Below, in pieces: positions 46,705-56,647 of a stretch of DNA of 64,000 nucleotides. A model generated the notes under the pieces. The model searched no databases. It had not been told where the DNA came from and saw nothing but the letters and a program-made list of their open reading frames with translations. Each line of letters starts with the position of its first letter. Positions within the stretch are counted from its first letter, which is position 1. The stretch is taken from contig JANQSH010000056.1 in NCBI GenBank assembly GCA_028284145.1, forward strand, positions 62,001 through 126,000, in the 5' to 3' direction. The translations under genes and the position numbers were made by a program. Origin of the DNA: Planctomycetaceae bacterium. Its GTDB lineage: Bacteria > Planctomycetota > Planctomycetia > Planctomycetales > Planctomycetaceae.

Positions 46705-47973
46705 TTATTTCCCCCGCAGCAATCGCAGTCGCAGCAGATTCAAAGCCGACTTCGCCGTCCGCACACGGAACAATAGCGGATTGCCTGACGGGTGCACCGG
46801 GTGCACTTCGCAACTTTCGTGGTCGGCCAGGGCAATGAAAGCCTGAGGCAAGTTCCCCGAAGTCTCATCAGGATCAAACGGTGGGCATTCGGTGACGGCA
46901 ATTGCGTAATCTGATTCATAAGTTGCGCGGCAGGCATTCGCCATCACGCGCGCCATCTCTTTGCTTTCAGGATGAACCTCACTCAAGGCATCACTCGACA
47001 GTTCGGGAAATCTCGCGAGACCGTCCAGTGAAGGGATAATCGAACCACCCGCAAAAACGTCGTCGGAGTGATTCACATCCATGATGCGTTGTGCGATCCG
47101 GCCGGCCGTTCCCCATTCAATCGTCGCGACGTTTCTCCGCTTTTCCCGTAACAACTTCACTGCGGCATGTTCGACATCCTCGTTTTCCTCTCCAAAGACA
47201 AAATCACCCAGCCGTTCGCGGGCTGTCATTTTAGCCGCTGCAATTTTTTGCGCACATTCCTCGGCTGTTTCACCATGTGCGGCAATACGGAGTGTGATGG
47301 TCGCCTCATGGACGGTGATGCCCACTTCCGGATCATTCCCCCGCGCCGTCAGATCACCCAGCAACTCTTCCATATGCGATTCACCCGTGCCGTAACAATT
47401 CAGCCGCGCCTGTTGAATCAACCTTCCGGAATCTGGCAATTGAGGCGCCACGCTATCGAAGAACATTTTCTTCATTTCCGCTGGCACGCCCGGCAGTGCA
47501 AAAATCTGGCAATTGGTATCGCCCGGTTCTCTGGACAGTTTCGCATGCGGGATTGTCATCCAGATACCAGGAGCGGTGCCGCGGGAATTCACAATGGGCT
47601 GTGCACCGGTCGGAATCATGGCTTGTATTTTGTTTCGTTCGGGCATCGTCCGACCGCGACGTTCAAAGAAATCAACGATTTGATCGAACGATTCCTGATG
47701 CAATACGAGTTCCACGCCCGCCATGCGCGCCAGCTCATCCCGAGTGATGTCATCCAACGTCGGTCCCAGGCCACCGGTAATGAAGACCAGATCATTTCGT
47801 TCGGCAGCTCTGGCGAATACACGGCTGAGGGCTTCGGGAACATCTCCCACGGTGGAGTGATACCAGACAGGAATACCACGCATATCGAGCTGCTGGCTGA
47901 GCCACTGGCTGTTGGTGTCGAGTTTCGCTCCGGATGTCAGTTCGGTTCCGATGGCGATGATTTCCGCGTGCAT
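46705..47973 (-). CDS. cinA: CinA-family protein with degenerate C-terminal domain
   Basis: 423 residues. The N-terminal MoCF-like domain (1-170), an ADP-ribose/NMN-linked pyrophosphatase in the family, is well preserved ('EIIAIGTELTSGAKLDTNSQWLSQ', shown in part, and 'TGGLGPTLDDITRDELA'). The C-terminal PncC-like NMN deamidase domain (about 265-423) is altered: where the family has A-E-S-C-T-G-G this protein has I-E-W-G-T-A-G, losing the nucleophilic serine, so deamidase activity is unlikely. AGGA lies 8 bases before the ATG at 47973; the frame is open to 48033. Its stop is 8 bp from the convergent J-like gene, and the two TAA stops form a small palindrome. Confidence 0.88.
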   Translation of the reverse strand: MHAEIIAIGTELTSGAKLDTNSQWLSQQLDMRGIPVWYHSTVGDVPEALSRVFARAAERNDLVFITGGLGPTLDDITRDELARMAGVELVLHQESFDQIVDFFERRGRTMPERNKIQAMIPTGAQPIVNSRGTAPGIWMTIPHAKLSREPGDTNCQIFALPGVPAEMKKMFFDSVAPQLPDSGRLIQQARLNCYGTGESHMEELLGDLTARGNDPEVGITVHEATITLRIAAHGETAEECAQKIAAAKMTARERLGDFVFGEENEDVEHAAVKLLREKRRNVATIEWGTAGRIAQRIMDVNHSDDVFAGGSIIPSLDGLARFPELSSDALSEVHPESKEMARVMANACRATYESDYAIAVTECPPFDPDETSGNLPQAFIALADHESCEVHPVHPSGNPLLFRVRTAKSALNLLRLRLLRGK

Positions 47974-48060
47974 GTTTGCGTCCTGTCGAAAATGAAATGC
48001 CGGCAGGATAGCACGATGGATCTGACGTTGCACAGTCGCCAGTTGACTTCATGGAAGTGA

Positions 48061-49185
48061 TTATGCCACACTCGCAGATTCGGCCTCAGGTTTCGGTCGT
48101 ACCTCGTTTTCTTCGGCGATCTGGCGATACAGATCGACCGTCAACCGGACCATCGTCTCGACGTTGAAATTCTGTTTCACCATTTCCCTGCCGGCGTGAC
48201 CAATTGACCGCGCCCAATCGACGTCATCCAGCAACTTCATGACGCATTCGGCAAGCGTTTCAGAGTCGGATGGCGGAATCACCAGCCCCGTTTCGTTATC
48301 GCGAATGACGCTGTAGACACCACCAACGCCGGTCGCGATAACTGGTTTTCCAAGCGTCATCGCTTCCAGCATGATCGTCCCAAGTCCCTGTTTCAAAGAA
48401 GGAAGGCAGAAGATATCCATTGCCGCCAGGCAGGCGGCATAGTCGAGCAGGTTCGGAACGAACGTCACCTGTTCGCTGATCTTCAAATCGCGCGCGAGTT
48501 GCCGTAAATTCGCTTCCTCCGGACCCGCACCGGAAATGAGAAACTCGACTTCCCGTTTCGACTCCAGCACCAATTGCGCCGCTCGCAGAAAATAGGGCAA
48601 CCCCTTCATTGCTTCCAGTGGACCGGCTGTTCCGATCACCGGAATGTGTCCCTCCGCCAACACGGGCAGAGTATCGATTTGTTTGTCCGGCTCAACACCG
48701 CTGTGAATCACCTCGACTTTATCTTCCGGCAGGCTGACTCGCGACAGCAATTCTGTCCGCACCGATTCACTCACTGCGATCGCTTTGCGTCCCCAGCGCA
48801 CATCAAACCGCACACGTTCACTCGGATTCAAGTAGTCGTGCACGGTCAGCACGTAGGGGCATCGCAATCGCCGTGCCAGCCAGACGCCCTGTGCCAGCAT
48901 TTCGCGCGATTGAATGTGAATCAGATCGGGTGGTTTCTTTTGTAACTCCCGCGCGAGGATTTCCAACGTGATTCGCTGGGCAACCGGCGTCGTCAGGTGA
49001 GGATACTCGGCGATTTTCAGTTCTTCTCGCCGCTTCACTTCCACCATTCGCGCATCGGCGCAAATGACCCGTGACTCAATATTGTGTGCCGAGAGGTGCT
49101 CCGCCAGCCGAAGTGTATACATGCAACTCCCCCGGACCTGAAATCGGCCTGCAAACAGCAACACATTGAACCGGCGTTCAGACAC
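48061..49185 (-). CDS. Glycosyltransferase family 4 (GT-B fold)
   Basis: 374 residues, retaining sugar-nucleotide transferase. The N-terminal Rossmann half has 'LFAGRFQVRGSCMYTLRLAEHL' (shown in part) and 'VLTVHDYLNPS'. The donor half has 'VIHSGVEP', 'VIGTAGPLEAMKGLPYFLRA', the 'ISGAGPEEANLRQLA' strand-helix and the catalytic E-x7-E region 'KQGLGTIMLEAMTLGKPVIA'. It probably adds a sugar to an envelope lipid or polysaccharide; the substrates are unknown. It lies upstream of cinA on the same strand (87 bp between cinA start and this stop), a possible operon. Confidence 0.88.
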   Translation of the reverse strand: MSERRFNVLLFAGRFQVRGSCMYTLRLAEHLSAHNIESRVICADARMVEVKRREELKIAEYPHLTTPVAQRITLEILARELQKKPPDLIHIQSREMLAQGVWLARRLRCPYVLTVHDYLNPSERVRFDVRWGRKAIAVSESVRTELLSRVSLPEDKVEVIHSGVEPDKQIDTLPVLAEGHIPVIGTAGPLEAMKGLPYFLRAAQLVLESKREVEFLISGAGPEEANLRQLARDLKISEQVTFVPNLLDYAACLAAMDIFCLPSLKQGLGTIMLEAMTLGKPVIATGVGGVYSVIRDNETGLVIPPSDSETLAECVMKLLDDVDWARSIGHAGREMVKQNFNVETMVRLTVDLYRQIAEENEVRPKPEAESASVA

Positions 49186-49418
49186 GGTTGATTCTCACGA
49201 TGCAACGTCAATCGGATCTGTTTTCATGTTCATCGTCACATCGGTATTGTACCACTCGCAAAAAGGGTTATGCCAGAACAATCGCAAAGGGTGGCACAAT
49301 CCCGCAGCTTCATCGATGATTTTTCGCTCTGCCGACCAGTTGCTTGCGAATTGTTTCCATGCCCGAGAGAATCGAATTGTCCACAGTTCATTTCATTCCC
49401 TCGCCAAATGCGACTTCG

Positions 49419-51695
49419 ATGAGCCAGACTGCCAATGACAAAAAGCCCGTCCCCGTCCAAAGCGGATGTAAAAAACGTATCGCCCTGATTCTTTTCGCCG
49501 GAATCGTACTGTTTTCGCTTTGGCCATTACTCGATTGGGCGATTGCCCTGCCGGAAGGCCGCAAGGCGAACTATGTCGGTCGTCAGAAATGTGCGGAATG
49601 CCATAAGGCGGAAATGGACAAATGGCACGGCTCCGACCACGATCGAGCGATGGATCTGGCAACACCGGAATTTGTTCTGGGTGACTTTGACGGCACGCAA
49701 CTGGAACATCACGGAGTCACTTCAAAGATGTCTCGCCGTGGTGACAAATTCTTTGTAGAGACCGAAGATCCGGATGGCGAAATGGCCGAGTTCGAGGTCA
49801 AGTGGGTTTTTGGCTATCAGCCGCTGCAGCAATATCTCACGGAACTGGAACGAGGACAGATTCAGGTTCTGCCAGTCACCTGGGATACCGAAAAAGAGGA
49901 GTGGTTTTTCGCCAATCCCGACGAACCATTCGGCGTGAAAGATCCTCTGCACTGGACTGGCTCGATGGCAAACTGGAATCACATGTGTGCTGACTGCCAT
50001 GTAACCAACTTCGACAAAGGCTACAACCTCAAGAACGACAGTTTCCACTCGACGTGGTCAGAGGGAGATGTCAGTTGCGAGGCATGTCACGGCGCGGGCA
50101 GTATTCATGTGGAACTGGCGGAATCGAAATCTTTGTTCTGGGATCGACGTTATGGATACGGGCTGGCCAAACTAAAAGGCGGGAAATCCACCGGGCAATT
50201 GGAATCGTGTGCACCGTGCCATGCCCGTCGGCAGCATATCTATCCCAGTTATCATGCTGGAGAACAGTTTTACGATCACTTTAATCTGTCGCTGCTGCAT
50301 CCTCCGCTGTATCACCACGACGGACAGATTGATGATGAAGTCTACGTCTACGGTTCATTCCAGCAGAGCCTGATGTACCGCAAAGGCGTCGGCTGCACTG
50401 ACTGCCACGATCCTCATACAACGCGCGTGAAATACAAAGACAATCGGCTCTGCACGCAGTGTCACATGCCAGCCAGGTACGACGCATTCGTACATCACCG
50501 ACACAAAGAAGGGAGCGAGGGGGCGTCCTGTGTCGAATGCCACATGCCGGAAAAGACCTACATGGTCGTCGACCCGCGACGCGATCACAGCCTGCGGATT
50601 CCCCGTCCCGATCTGACGATGAAGATTGGCTCGCCCAATGCGTGCAACAAATGCCACAACAAACCGGAAGAAACGCCGCAATGGGCGGCTGACAAAATTG
50701 TGGAATGGTACGGTCCCAAACGTCGCAACGACCCGCATTATGGCGAAACGCTGTTTGCCGCCCGGCATGGCGCTCCGCAGGCACGAAAACCATTGGAGGA
50801 TCTCACGCAATCGACAGATGTCGGGCCGATCGTTCGTGCCACGGCGGTCTCACTCTTGACGCAACAATATCCTGATGGAGAGGTATCCAGGACCATGACA
50901 CGCGCCCTCCGCAGTCCCGATTCGCTTGTCCGGGCAGCAGCGGTTCAGGGTTTGGAAGGATTGAATATTCTGAACCCGCAATCTCCTTACAGCGAAACCG
51001 ATAAAAACCGCGTGCAATACCTCAAGGAGTTTCTCATGCCGCGCATCAACGATCCACAACGTCTGGTCCGTGTTCAGGCGGCTCGCGTGGCCACCACTTA
51101 CCCCAGGGATATCTACACCGATGAAGAATGGCGACAGGTCTCCAAGGTGGTGCAGGAATACCGCGAAGGTCTCATGATAACGGCCGATCAATTCGGCACA
51201 CACATGGCACTTGGGCGACTGGATGAAAACCTGGGAGACCGACTCTCGGCGATCAGGTCGTACCGCAATGCGATGCGATTGGAGCCAGCCGTGACCGGAC
51301 CGCGGTCGCATCTCGCAGAACTCCTGTCAGATAGCGATCCCGAAGAAGCCCGCGTGCTGCGCAAGAAGGAATTGGAACTGCTACAGCGCGATGCAAAGTT
51401 ACTGCCACAAAACGCTGGCATCCAATATCGGCTTGGCATGCTGAATTACATTCTGGGCAACAAGGAACAGGCGGGTGAGTGTCTCATTAATGCGGCGGGA
51501 CTGGAGCCTGATGTTCCCATGTTTCAGGAAGGCCTCGTCTCCTGGTTTGAGTTGAAGCGTGATTGGGCGAAGGCGATTCCGGCGGCGAAACGACTGGTCA
51601 ACATGCGACCCGAGAACATACGGTATCGGCAGTTGCTGCATAACATCCAGACTGCAGCGGCAGCGGAACTGCGTCCAATTGGCCCGCAGCGGTGA
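49419..51695 (+). CDS. Octaheme c-type cytochrome with HEAT/TPR-like C-terminal repeats
   Basis: About 758 residues. An N-terminal membrane anchor or signal ('IALILFAGIVLFSLWPLLDWAIAL') is followed by eight CxxCH heme sites in residues 58 to about 415: CAECH, CADCH, CEACH, CAPCH, CTDCH, CTQCH, CVECH and CNKCH. The later half has HEAT-like ('IVRATAVSLLTQQYPDGEV', 'LVRAAAVQGLEGL') and TPR-like helices ('SAIRSYRNAMRLEPAVTG'). It is an exported electron-transfer protein, possibly a reductase scaffold; the substrate is unknown. Its hemes would need the system II assembly protein at 24.6-28.8 kb. ATG 49419 is chosen because the signal segment then lies near the N-terminus; 49359 is an alternative. 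Confidence 0.87.
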   Translation: MSQTANDKKPVPVQSGCKKRIALILFAGIVLFSLWPLLDWAIALPEGRKANYVGRQKCAECHKAEMDKWHGSDHDRAMDLATPEFVLGDFDGTQLEHHGVTSKMSRRGDKFFVETEDPDGEMAEFEVKWVFGYQPLQQYLTELERGQIQVLPVTWDTEKEEWFFANPDEPFGVKDPLHWTGSMANWNHMCADCHVTNFDKGYNLKNDSFHSTWSEGDVSCEACHGAGSIHVELAESKSLFWDRRYGYGLAKLKGGKSTGQLESCAPCHARRQHIYPSYHAGEQFYDHFNLSLLHPPLYHHDGQIDDEVYVYGSFQQSLMYRKGVGCTDCHDPHTTRVKYKDNRLCTQCHMPARYDAFVHHRHKEGSEGASCVECHMPEKTYMVVDPRRDHSLRIPRPDLTMKIGSPNACNKCHNKPEETPQWAADKIVEWYGPKRRNDPHYGETLFAARHGAPQARKPLEDLTQSTDVGPIVRATAVSLLTQQYPDGEVSRTMTRALRSPDSLVRAAAVQGLEGLNILNPQSPYSETDKNRVQYLKEFLMPRINDPQRLVRVQAARVATTYPRDIYTDEEWRQVSKVVQEYREGLMITADQFGTHMALGRLDENLGDRLSAIRSYRNAMRLEPAVTGPRSHLAELLSDSDPEEARVLRKKELELLQRDAKLLPQNAGIQYRLGMLNYILGNKEQAGECLINAAGLEPDVPMFQEGLVSWFELKRDWAKAIPAAKRLVNMRPENIRYRQLLHNIQTAAAAELRPIGPQR

Positions 51696-51895
51696 TTTTT
51701 GCAGGACATTTTTTCCGCCCGCCTTCCATTCTGAAGTGAGGGAAACTGACCGCCAAACACACGAATGAAGGAACTTTGTGTGCCATGCTTACATTGCATA
51801 GCTGGACAAGCGTGTCGGGTAAAAGAACTCGCGGGTGTGCCATTGATTTACGGCTGGTACTTTCTCAATCTTCCTGGTGACGCAGCACTATGGTT

Positions 51896-54499
51896 TCAAG
51901 GGCTGGCGTTGTACAACTCCGGACGCCCCGATTTCCGACCCACTCGAAACTCAAACTCCGAAGCCGGGGCCAACTGGTATTGCCGACGAGGGGTTGCGGT
52001 CAATCCGCGATACGTCATCGTGTAAGGGACTTCAAACTCATGCTCTTCTCCCGGCCCCAGTTTGTACGGTCCGCCGAATATGCTGTTTGGTCCTTTAATC
52101 TTGTAGGCGACAATCTTGTCGGTCCGATTGCGGATGACTGTTGAAGGAACTTCAAATCCAAGACGAAACGCAGGGTCGTTCCAGTGGATCTTTTCCAGCA
52201 TCAAGCGGGACGTTCCAAAGTCGACATGCCCCACAGTCGTTTCAGCAAGGGCTCCGGTTCTTGTCCATGCGGTCCACGATTCCCGAAACAAACGGTCGAT
52301 TTCCTTCCGATTGGTCTTGCGACTTTCTGCATCGAAGTCGGGTGCAAAACGGACATTCGTTTCAATCTCCGGTTCACCTGACCAGGACATTCGGAATCGC
52401 CGTTTCGCCCCTTCGTCATCTTCCAGATCGACACGCACATCCTGCGTCAACGTGGCTTCCAGTTCGGCAAAGTGTTGCCAGGGAGCATCCTCCTTCTCCT
52501 GTGGACGGATTGCCAGCGAAATGACCGCCCTGGGGATGACAAAACGCATGCGGCTGGCAGTCTCATTGGTATCGTCCGACCCCGGTGGTGTTGTCACTCG
52601 TAACGGCTCGGTCAGTACCAGTTCCGACCAGATTTCGATATCGCTGCCAAATCGTTTTAACTCCGGAATGGCCTTCGACAACTCTTCCCGTAACGCAAAT
52701 CGTGCAAACGCTCCTTCGGGAATATCATGGACATGCACCCGGGCAACATCCGACCGCACCAGCATGGCGGAAAGTGGTTCCAGGATATTCGCACCCACGG
52801 CAACTTCCAGTTTGGACTCGTCGGAGAACTCCGTGAGTTCGGGCATCGGAAGCTGGTATTGATATGGTTTTTCCGGCGCCCGACTGGGATCAATCGCCGC
52901 CGCCGAAAGCCCCAACGCCAGTGAGATGCCGTTCTCGTCGGTGACAATTTTTTCCGGCCAGACTTTCAATCGCGGACGATAGACGGGCAAAGGCCAGAAG
53001 TCCTGCACGAGCGTTGTCACATCCTGCGTTTGCAGGTTTTCTTCCAACTTGCGAATGATCGTTGGCACCACCGAGATGACTTCGTTTTCGATCCGTCCCC
53101 GGCTGTTATACAGCCCGGTCACCAGGCCGCGCGAGACCCGTTCACGCGTCATTCCCAGACCGCGCGTTGATACCCCGGCAGGCCAGGAAACGGAAAAGTT
53201 ATCGCGTGAGATGGAAAATCCGGAGGAGATCCACCGCAGGCGTATTTGCCGATTTTTGACATACGGTTCGACACGGATATTCAACCAGACCGGCCGATTA
53301 TGGCCGATCCTCACATTGATCGCACCGGCGGTGGCGGAACGACGTTTCCCTCTTACATGAGTCGTGCCAATCAACAGGTTGATATCCTCCAACCCCAGTT
53401 GCAGCAGGACATTGTTCTGCGATGTTGCCTGTACAAGTCCACGTCGAATTTTTCCAGAATAAGTAATGTTCGTGAAGTAGACGCTGAAACTTCGTCCCTC
53501 AGCAGTTGTATAGTCGCTGATATTCGGAATCGATCCGCGCAACAGGTTCCTGGGGACACGTGCGGGAATTGAGTAGGACAACGCTTTGAGCATCTCGTTG
53601 CCCAGCCGCAAATGGACGGCTGATGAGATTTCTGTATCGGTGATGAAGGGCGTGTTTTCATCCACGCGGGTGACCGGCGTTGCTCCCGGACGTACCATCA
53701 GGTCGCGAAACTCGTGTCCATCGTTGACCGGATTGCGCATCCACTTGTAAAGATCCTCATCCGCATAGACAACCTTCCAGACATCGTGACCGGCATTGGC
53801 GAATTCGGAATAACGCGGCTTGCCCCCGGAGGCCTTCATCGCCTCGACCATTTCCCGTGAGCGGCTGACTGGAACCAGGGCATCTTTGCGACCGTGAAAA
53901 GCCCAGACTCGGGCCTGTTTGGAGCCGCTGATCTGTTCGGAATCTCCGCCGCCGGAGAGTGGGACAAACGCAGCGAAACGATCCGGAACATTTCGCACCC
54001 AGTCCCATACCCCATAGCCTCCCATAGACCAGCCGGTGAGGATGCGGCGTTCGGGGTCGATTGAAAAATTCCGTTCGACTTCCTGAAGGATCTTCCATGC
54101 CCGCTCGCCATTTTCTGAGTTGGCCGCCCACGCGGACAGAATGGGGACTTTCTTATCACTGCACTGGGGAAACACCACCACGAAGGGAAACGTCGATTTG
54201 TTCTCCTGAACATAGGACCCCAAACCGGTGTTGAGATGTTTACGGCCATCGGTACCCCGTTCGCCCGCTCCATGCAGGAAGAGGATCACCGGCCATTTTT
54301 TGGCAGGCGAATACTTGCGGGGAAGGAAGACCGAGTATTTGTGTTGGCCATCTTCATCTTCGAACAGTCGTTGCTGAAAATCGCCAGGCGTTTGAGCCTG
54401 TGTCGATTGACCCGTTACAAACAGAAGCAAAAGAGTCAGGAAACTGAAAACGGAAATTCGCAGTCGAGTTTGACACACATACTCATTGAGGCACATCAT
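51896..54499 (-). CDS. Secreted alpha/beta-hydrolase (PHB-depolymerase/feruloyl-esterase-like) with large C-terminal region
   Basis: 867 residues. The signal peptide is at residues about 13-36 ('FSFLTLLLLFVTGQSTQAQ'). The hydrolase core (about 50-265) has the oxyanion strand 'ILFLHGAGERGTDG', the nucleophile elbow 'GWSMGGYG' (Ser158), an acid in 'GRKDALVPVSRS' and a histidine in 'FANAGHDVW', so the triad is complete. Residues 270-867 contain no domain I can name; they include Arg-rich beta segments and repeated references to an 'IRPQEKEDAPWQHF'-type strand pattern. It probably cleaves ester-linked polysaccharide or small esters outside the cytoplasm. It is convergent with the cytochrome gene. 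Confidence 0.82.
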   Translation of the reverse strand: MMCLNEYVCQTRLRISVFSFLTLLLLFVTGQSTQAQTPGDFQQRLFEDEDGQHKYSVFLPRKYSPAKKWPVILFLHGAGERGTDGRKHLNTGLGSYVQENKSTFPFVVVFPQCSDKKVPILSAWAANSENGERAWKILQEVERNFSIDPERRILTGWSMGGYGVWDWVRNVPDRFAAFVPLSGGGDSEQISGSKQARVWAFHGRKDALVPVSRSREMVEAMKASGGKPRYSEFANAGHDVWKVVYADEDLYKWMRNPVNDGHEFRDLMVRPGATPVTRVDENTPFITDTEISSAVHLRLGNEMLKALSYSIPARVPRNLLRGSIPNISDYTTAEGRSFSVYFTNITYSGKIRRGLVQATSQNNVLLQLGLEDINLLIGTTHVRGKRRSATAGAINVRIGHNRPVWLNIRVEPYVKNRQIRLRWISSGFSISRDNFSVSWPAGVSTRGLGMTRERVSRGLVTGLYNSRGRIENEVISVVPTIIRKLEENLQTQDVTTLVQDFWPLPVYRPRLKVWPEKIVTDENGISLALGLSAAAIDPSRAPEKPYQYQLPMPELTEFSDESKLEVAVGANILEPLSAMLVRSDVARVHVHDIPEGAFARFALREELSKAIPELKRFGSDIEIWSELVLTEPLRVTTPPGSDDTNETASRMRFVIPRAVISLAIRPQEKEDAPWQHFAELEATLTQDVRVDLEDDEGAKRRFRMSWSGEPEIETNVRFAPDFDAESRKTNRKEIDRLFRESWTAWTRTGALAETTVGHVDFGTSRLMLEKIHWNDPAFRLGFEVPSTVIRNRTDKIVAYKIKGPNSIFGGPYKLGPGEEHEFEVPYTMTYRGLTATPRRQYQLAPASEFEFRVGRKSGRPELYNASP

Positions 54500-54725
54500 G
54501 ATCCCGGTACCTTTCGCAACGTTGTTCGTCAGGGGGAAAGAGCAGCATCAAGCGAGCCGCCGAACGATCCATCATGCCAGGACCATTCGGGACACTTTAA
54601 CATCATCGCGCATTCTAGCGCGCCAGACTGATGTTGCAACCAGTCGTGTTGGATCTTCATCAACCAGGTCGCCATCCCTGCCGCGAAACCACAGGAGAAC
54701 GGGTTGAAACGAGATGGTTGCAGAC

Positions 54726-55169
54726 TCAGCTTTTCTTCTTGCGGGTCAGCTTTTTGGAACTTTCGGGAATGGCAGACGATCCCGCAACACCCTCGCGCGG
54801 GCCCATCGCAATCACCCGGCTGACTGCTTCCAGCATAACATCCATCGCGAACGGCTTGCGGAGATATTCATCCACACCCAGCATTTCGGCGTAAGCCTTG
54901 TGTCGGCCACCTTCATTGGCGGTGATCATGATTACACGCGGTGGTTGCGGCAGCGATCGCAAAAATTCCAGGACGGGAAAACCACCCATCCTGGGCATCA
55001 TCATGTCGGTGATGATCAGGTCGAAGGCCCCTTGCTCAACCTTGCGCTGCCCCTCGACACCATTCTGGGCCGTCGTCACTTCATAACCCGCAGCCGTCAG
55101 CACACCTGAAAGGGTACTGGAAATCTCGCGGTCATCGTCGATCAGCAATATCTGGTTACCGGCAGCCAT
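54726..55169 (-). CDS. Single-domain response regulator (CheY-like)
   Basis: 147 residues: one receiver domain. The acidic pair is in '[12 protein letters not shown]', the phosphoacceptor Asp in '[14 protein letters not shown]', the Thr in '[10 protein letters not shown]' and the Lys in '[10 protein letters not shown]'. After the receiver there is only a short basic tail ending 'KKLTRKKKS'. There is no output domain, so it probably relays phosphate. The hybrid kinase at 57.4 kb with its HPt domain is the nearest possible partner. GAGG lies before the ATG at 55169; upstream codons to 55259 are open but unlikely. Confidence 0.9.
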   Translation of the reverse strand: MAAGNQILLIDDDREISSTLSGVLTAAGYEVTTAQNGVEGQRKVEQGAFDLIITDMMMPRMGGFPVLEFLRSLPQPPRVIMITANEGGRHKAYAEMLGVDEYLRKPFAMDVMLEAVSRVIAMGPREGVAGSSAIPESSKKLTRKKKS

Positions 55170-55345
55170 GGTTGCCTCGGTTCGATTTTCAAAAATGTCA
55201 GTTGCAGTGGGTTGCAGATGTCCAGAATGAATTGGAGCCTGGAACCAACTCTGGCTCACCCATCAGGTTATGTTACGATTCGGCCGAGAACATCACAAGT
55301 ACAGCATTTGAGATTCATCCCTCTTTCGTGGCGGGCGATCGTCAT

Positions 55346-56647
55346 TCACTCCACGGAGTGAAAGACAAGTCCCGACAACAGCTTGGGATAGAAAAATGTA
55401 CTCTTGGGTGGCATCTTCTCAAACCGGGATGCGATCTGTTCCACATGGTCGATTCCTGCTGGCGGAACCAATGCTGCGAGTTGGCAACGCTTTTCCTGTT
55501 GCGCTTCATTCACTTCGCTCATCAGATGCACATACCTGCAGCCGATTTCCACGTCGGAGAACTTCTGCTTCAGCAAATGATCTACCACCATACGATGCAG
55601 AATCGCCACGCCCAATTGACGCCAGTCCTCGCTGTGGTCGCTTGCCAATTCGTCCATCATGCCGCCATTGGTCAAACGAGCCAGTATCCATTTCTGATCC
55701 ACGGTGGTCCCGAAACCGAAGACATCCTGCCCACCGTCCGCGTCAATCGCGTCCCAGGCTTTCACTGCCGCCTCCGGGCCTTCGCCCACATCCTGAATTT
55801 CAAAATGATCGCCCAATGCCGACTTCAAGTCATCGATGGTGAGATCCGGCAGGCCCGAAATGACGCGATGCGTCGGCAAAATCGCCAGGCCCGCGTCACC
55901 CATTCCGACAAACATCATCAACACGTTTTGCGCGTTGGAGTCGTTACTCAATTGCCCTTCGCCATCGAGATGCCGCCGGTAATTGCATGCGGTTTCATAA
56001 CGGTGGTGGCCATCAGCTATAAAGATCGGCTTGTCGGACAGGATCTGCCGCACCTGGGAAGTCACGGAGAGATCGGTCACGGTCCAGATGCTGTGTTTCA
56101 CACCATGCTCTTCCACGACCAGCGGCGTCTTTCCAATGATGGCATCATCCAGAAGAGACTGCGCCTGACATTCTGGATCAGGATATAGCCCGAAAATGGG
56201 CGAAAGGTTCATTTGGGTCGCTTTCGTCAGTGCCAGACGGTCCGCCTTTGGGCCAGACATCGTCTCTTCATGCGGATAGACCTGGCCTTCCCCGAGATCT
56301 TCCAAATGCAATTTGCCAAGAAATCCTTTGCGGTTGTACGATGTCCCTTCCCACTCGAACTCCTGATGATAGACGTAGAATGCGTCTTCGGCTTCCTCTG
56401 CCAGAATGCCTTCAGATTGCCAGTGACGCAGAAACTTCGCTGCCCGGACGTACTTCTCGTCGGATGATTGGTCCTCTGGTTCTTCCCGATTCAAAATCAG
56501 ACGAATAACATTGCAGGGATGCCGTTCATACAGTTCTTTCTGCTGCCCGGCGTTGATGACGTCGTAAGGTGGAGCCGTCACATCTCCCAGACTGCCGACC
56601 TGGGAAACATTGTAACGCCAGCCACGAAAGGGTTGAACGGTTGCCAT
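55346..56647 (-). CDS. DUF1015 family protein
   Basis: 433 residues, full length for this conserved family of unknown function. Family sequence is visible in 'VQPFRGWRYNVSQVGSLGDVTAPPYDVI' (shown as the N-terminal region, residues 3-30), 'YPHEETMSGPKADRLAL', 'IFIADGHHRYETACNYR' and 'ILPTHRVISGL'. The 'ADGHHRYE' motif looks like a metal or phosphate site. It has no signal peptide. GGAGAAG lies 8 bases before the ATG at 56647; the frame is open to 56911 but upstream sequence is not protein-like. The gene stands alone. Confidence 0.9.
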   Translation of the reverse strand: MATVQPFRGWRYNVSQVGSLGDVTAPPYDVINAGQQKELYERHPCNVIRLILNREEPEDQSSDEKYVRAAKFLRHWQSEGILAEEAEDAFYVYHQEFEWEGTSYNRKGFLGKLHLEDLGEGQVYPHEETMSGPKADRLALTKATQMNLSPIFGLYPDPECQAQSLLDDAIIGKTPLVVEEHGVKHSIWTVTDLSVTSQVRQILSDKPIFIADGHHRYETACNYRRHLDGEGQLSNDSNAQNVLMMFVGMGDAGLAILPTHRVISGLPDLTIDDLKSALGDHFEIQDVGEGPEAAVKAWDAIDADGGQDVFGFGTTVDQKWILARLTNGGMMDELASDHSEDWRQLGVAILHRMVVDHLLKQKFSDVEIGCRYVHLMSEVNEAQQEKRCQLAALVPPAGIDHVEQIASRFEKMPPKSTFFYPKLLSGLVFHSVE

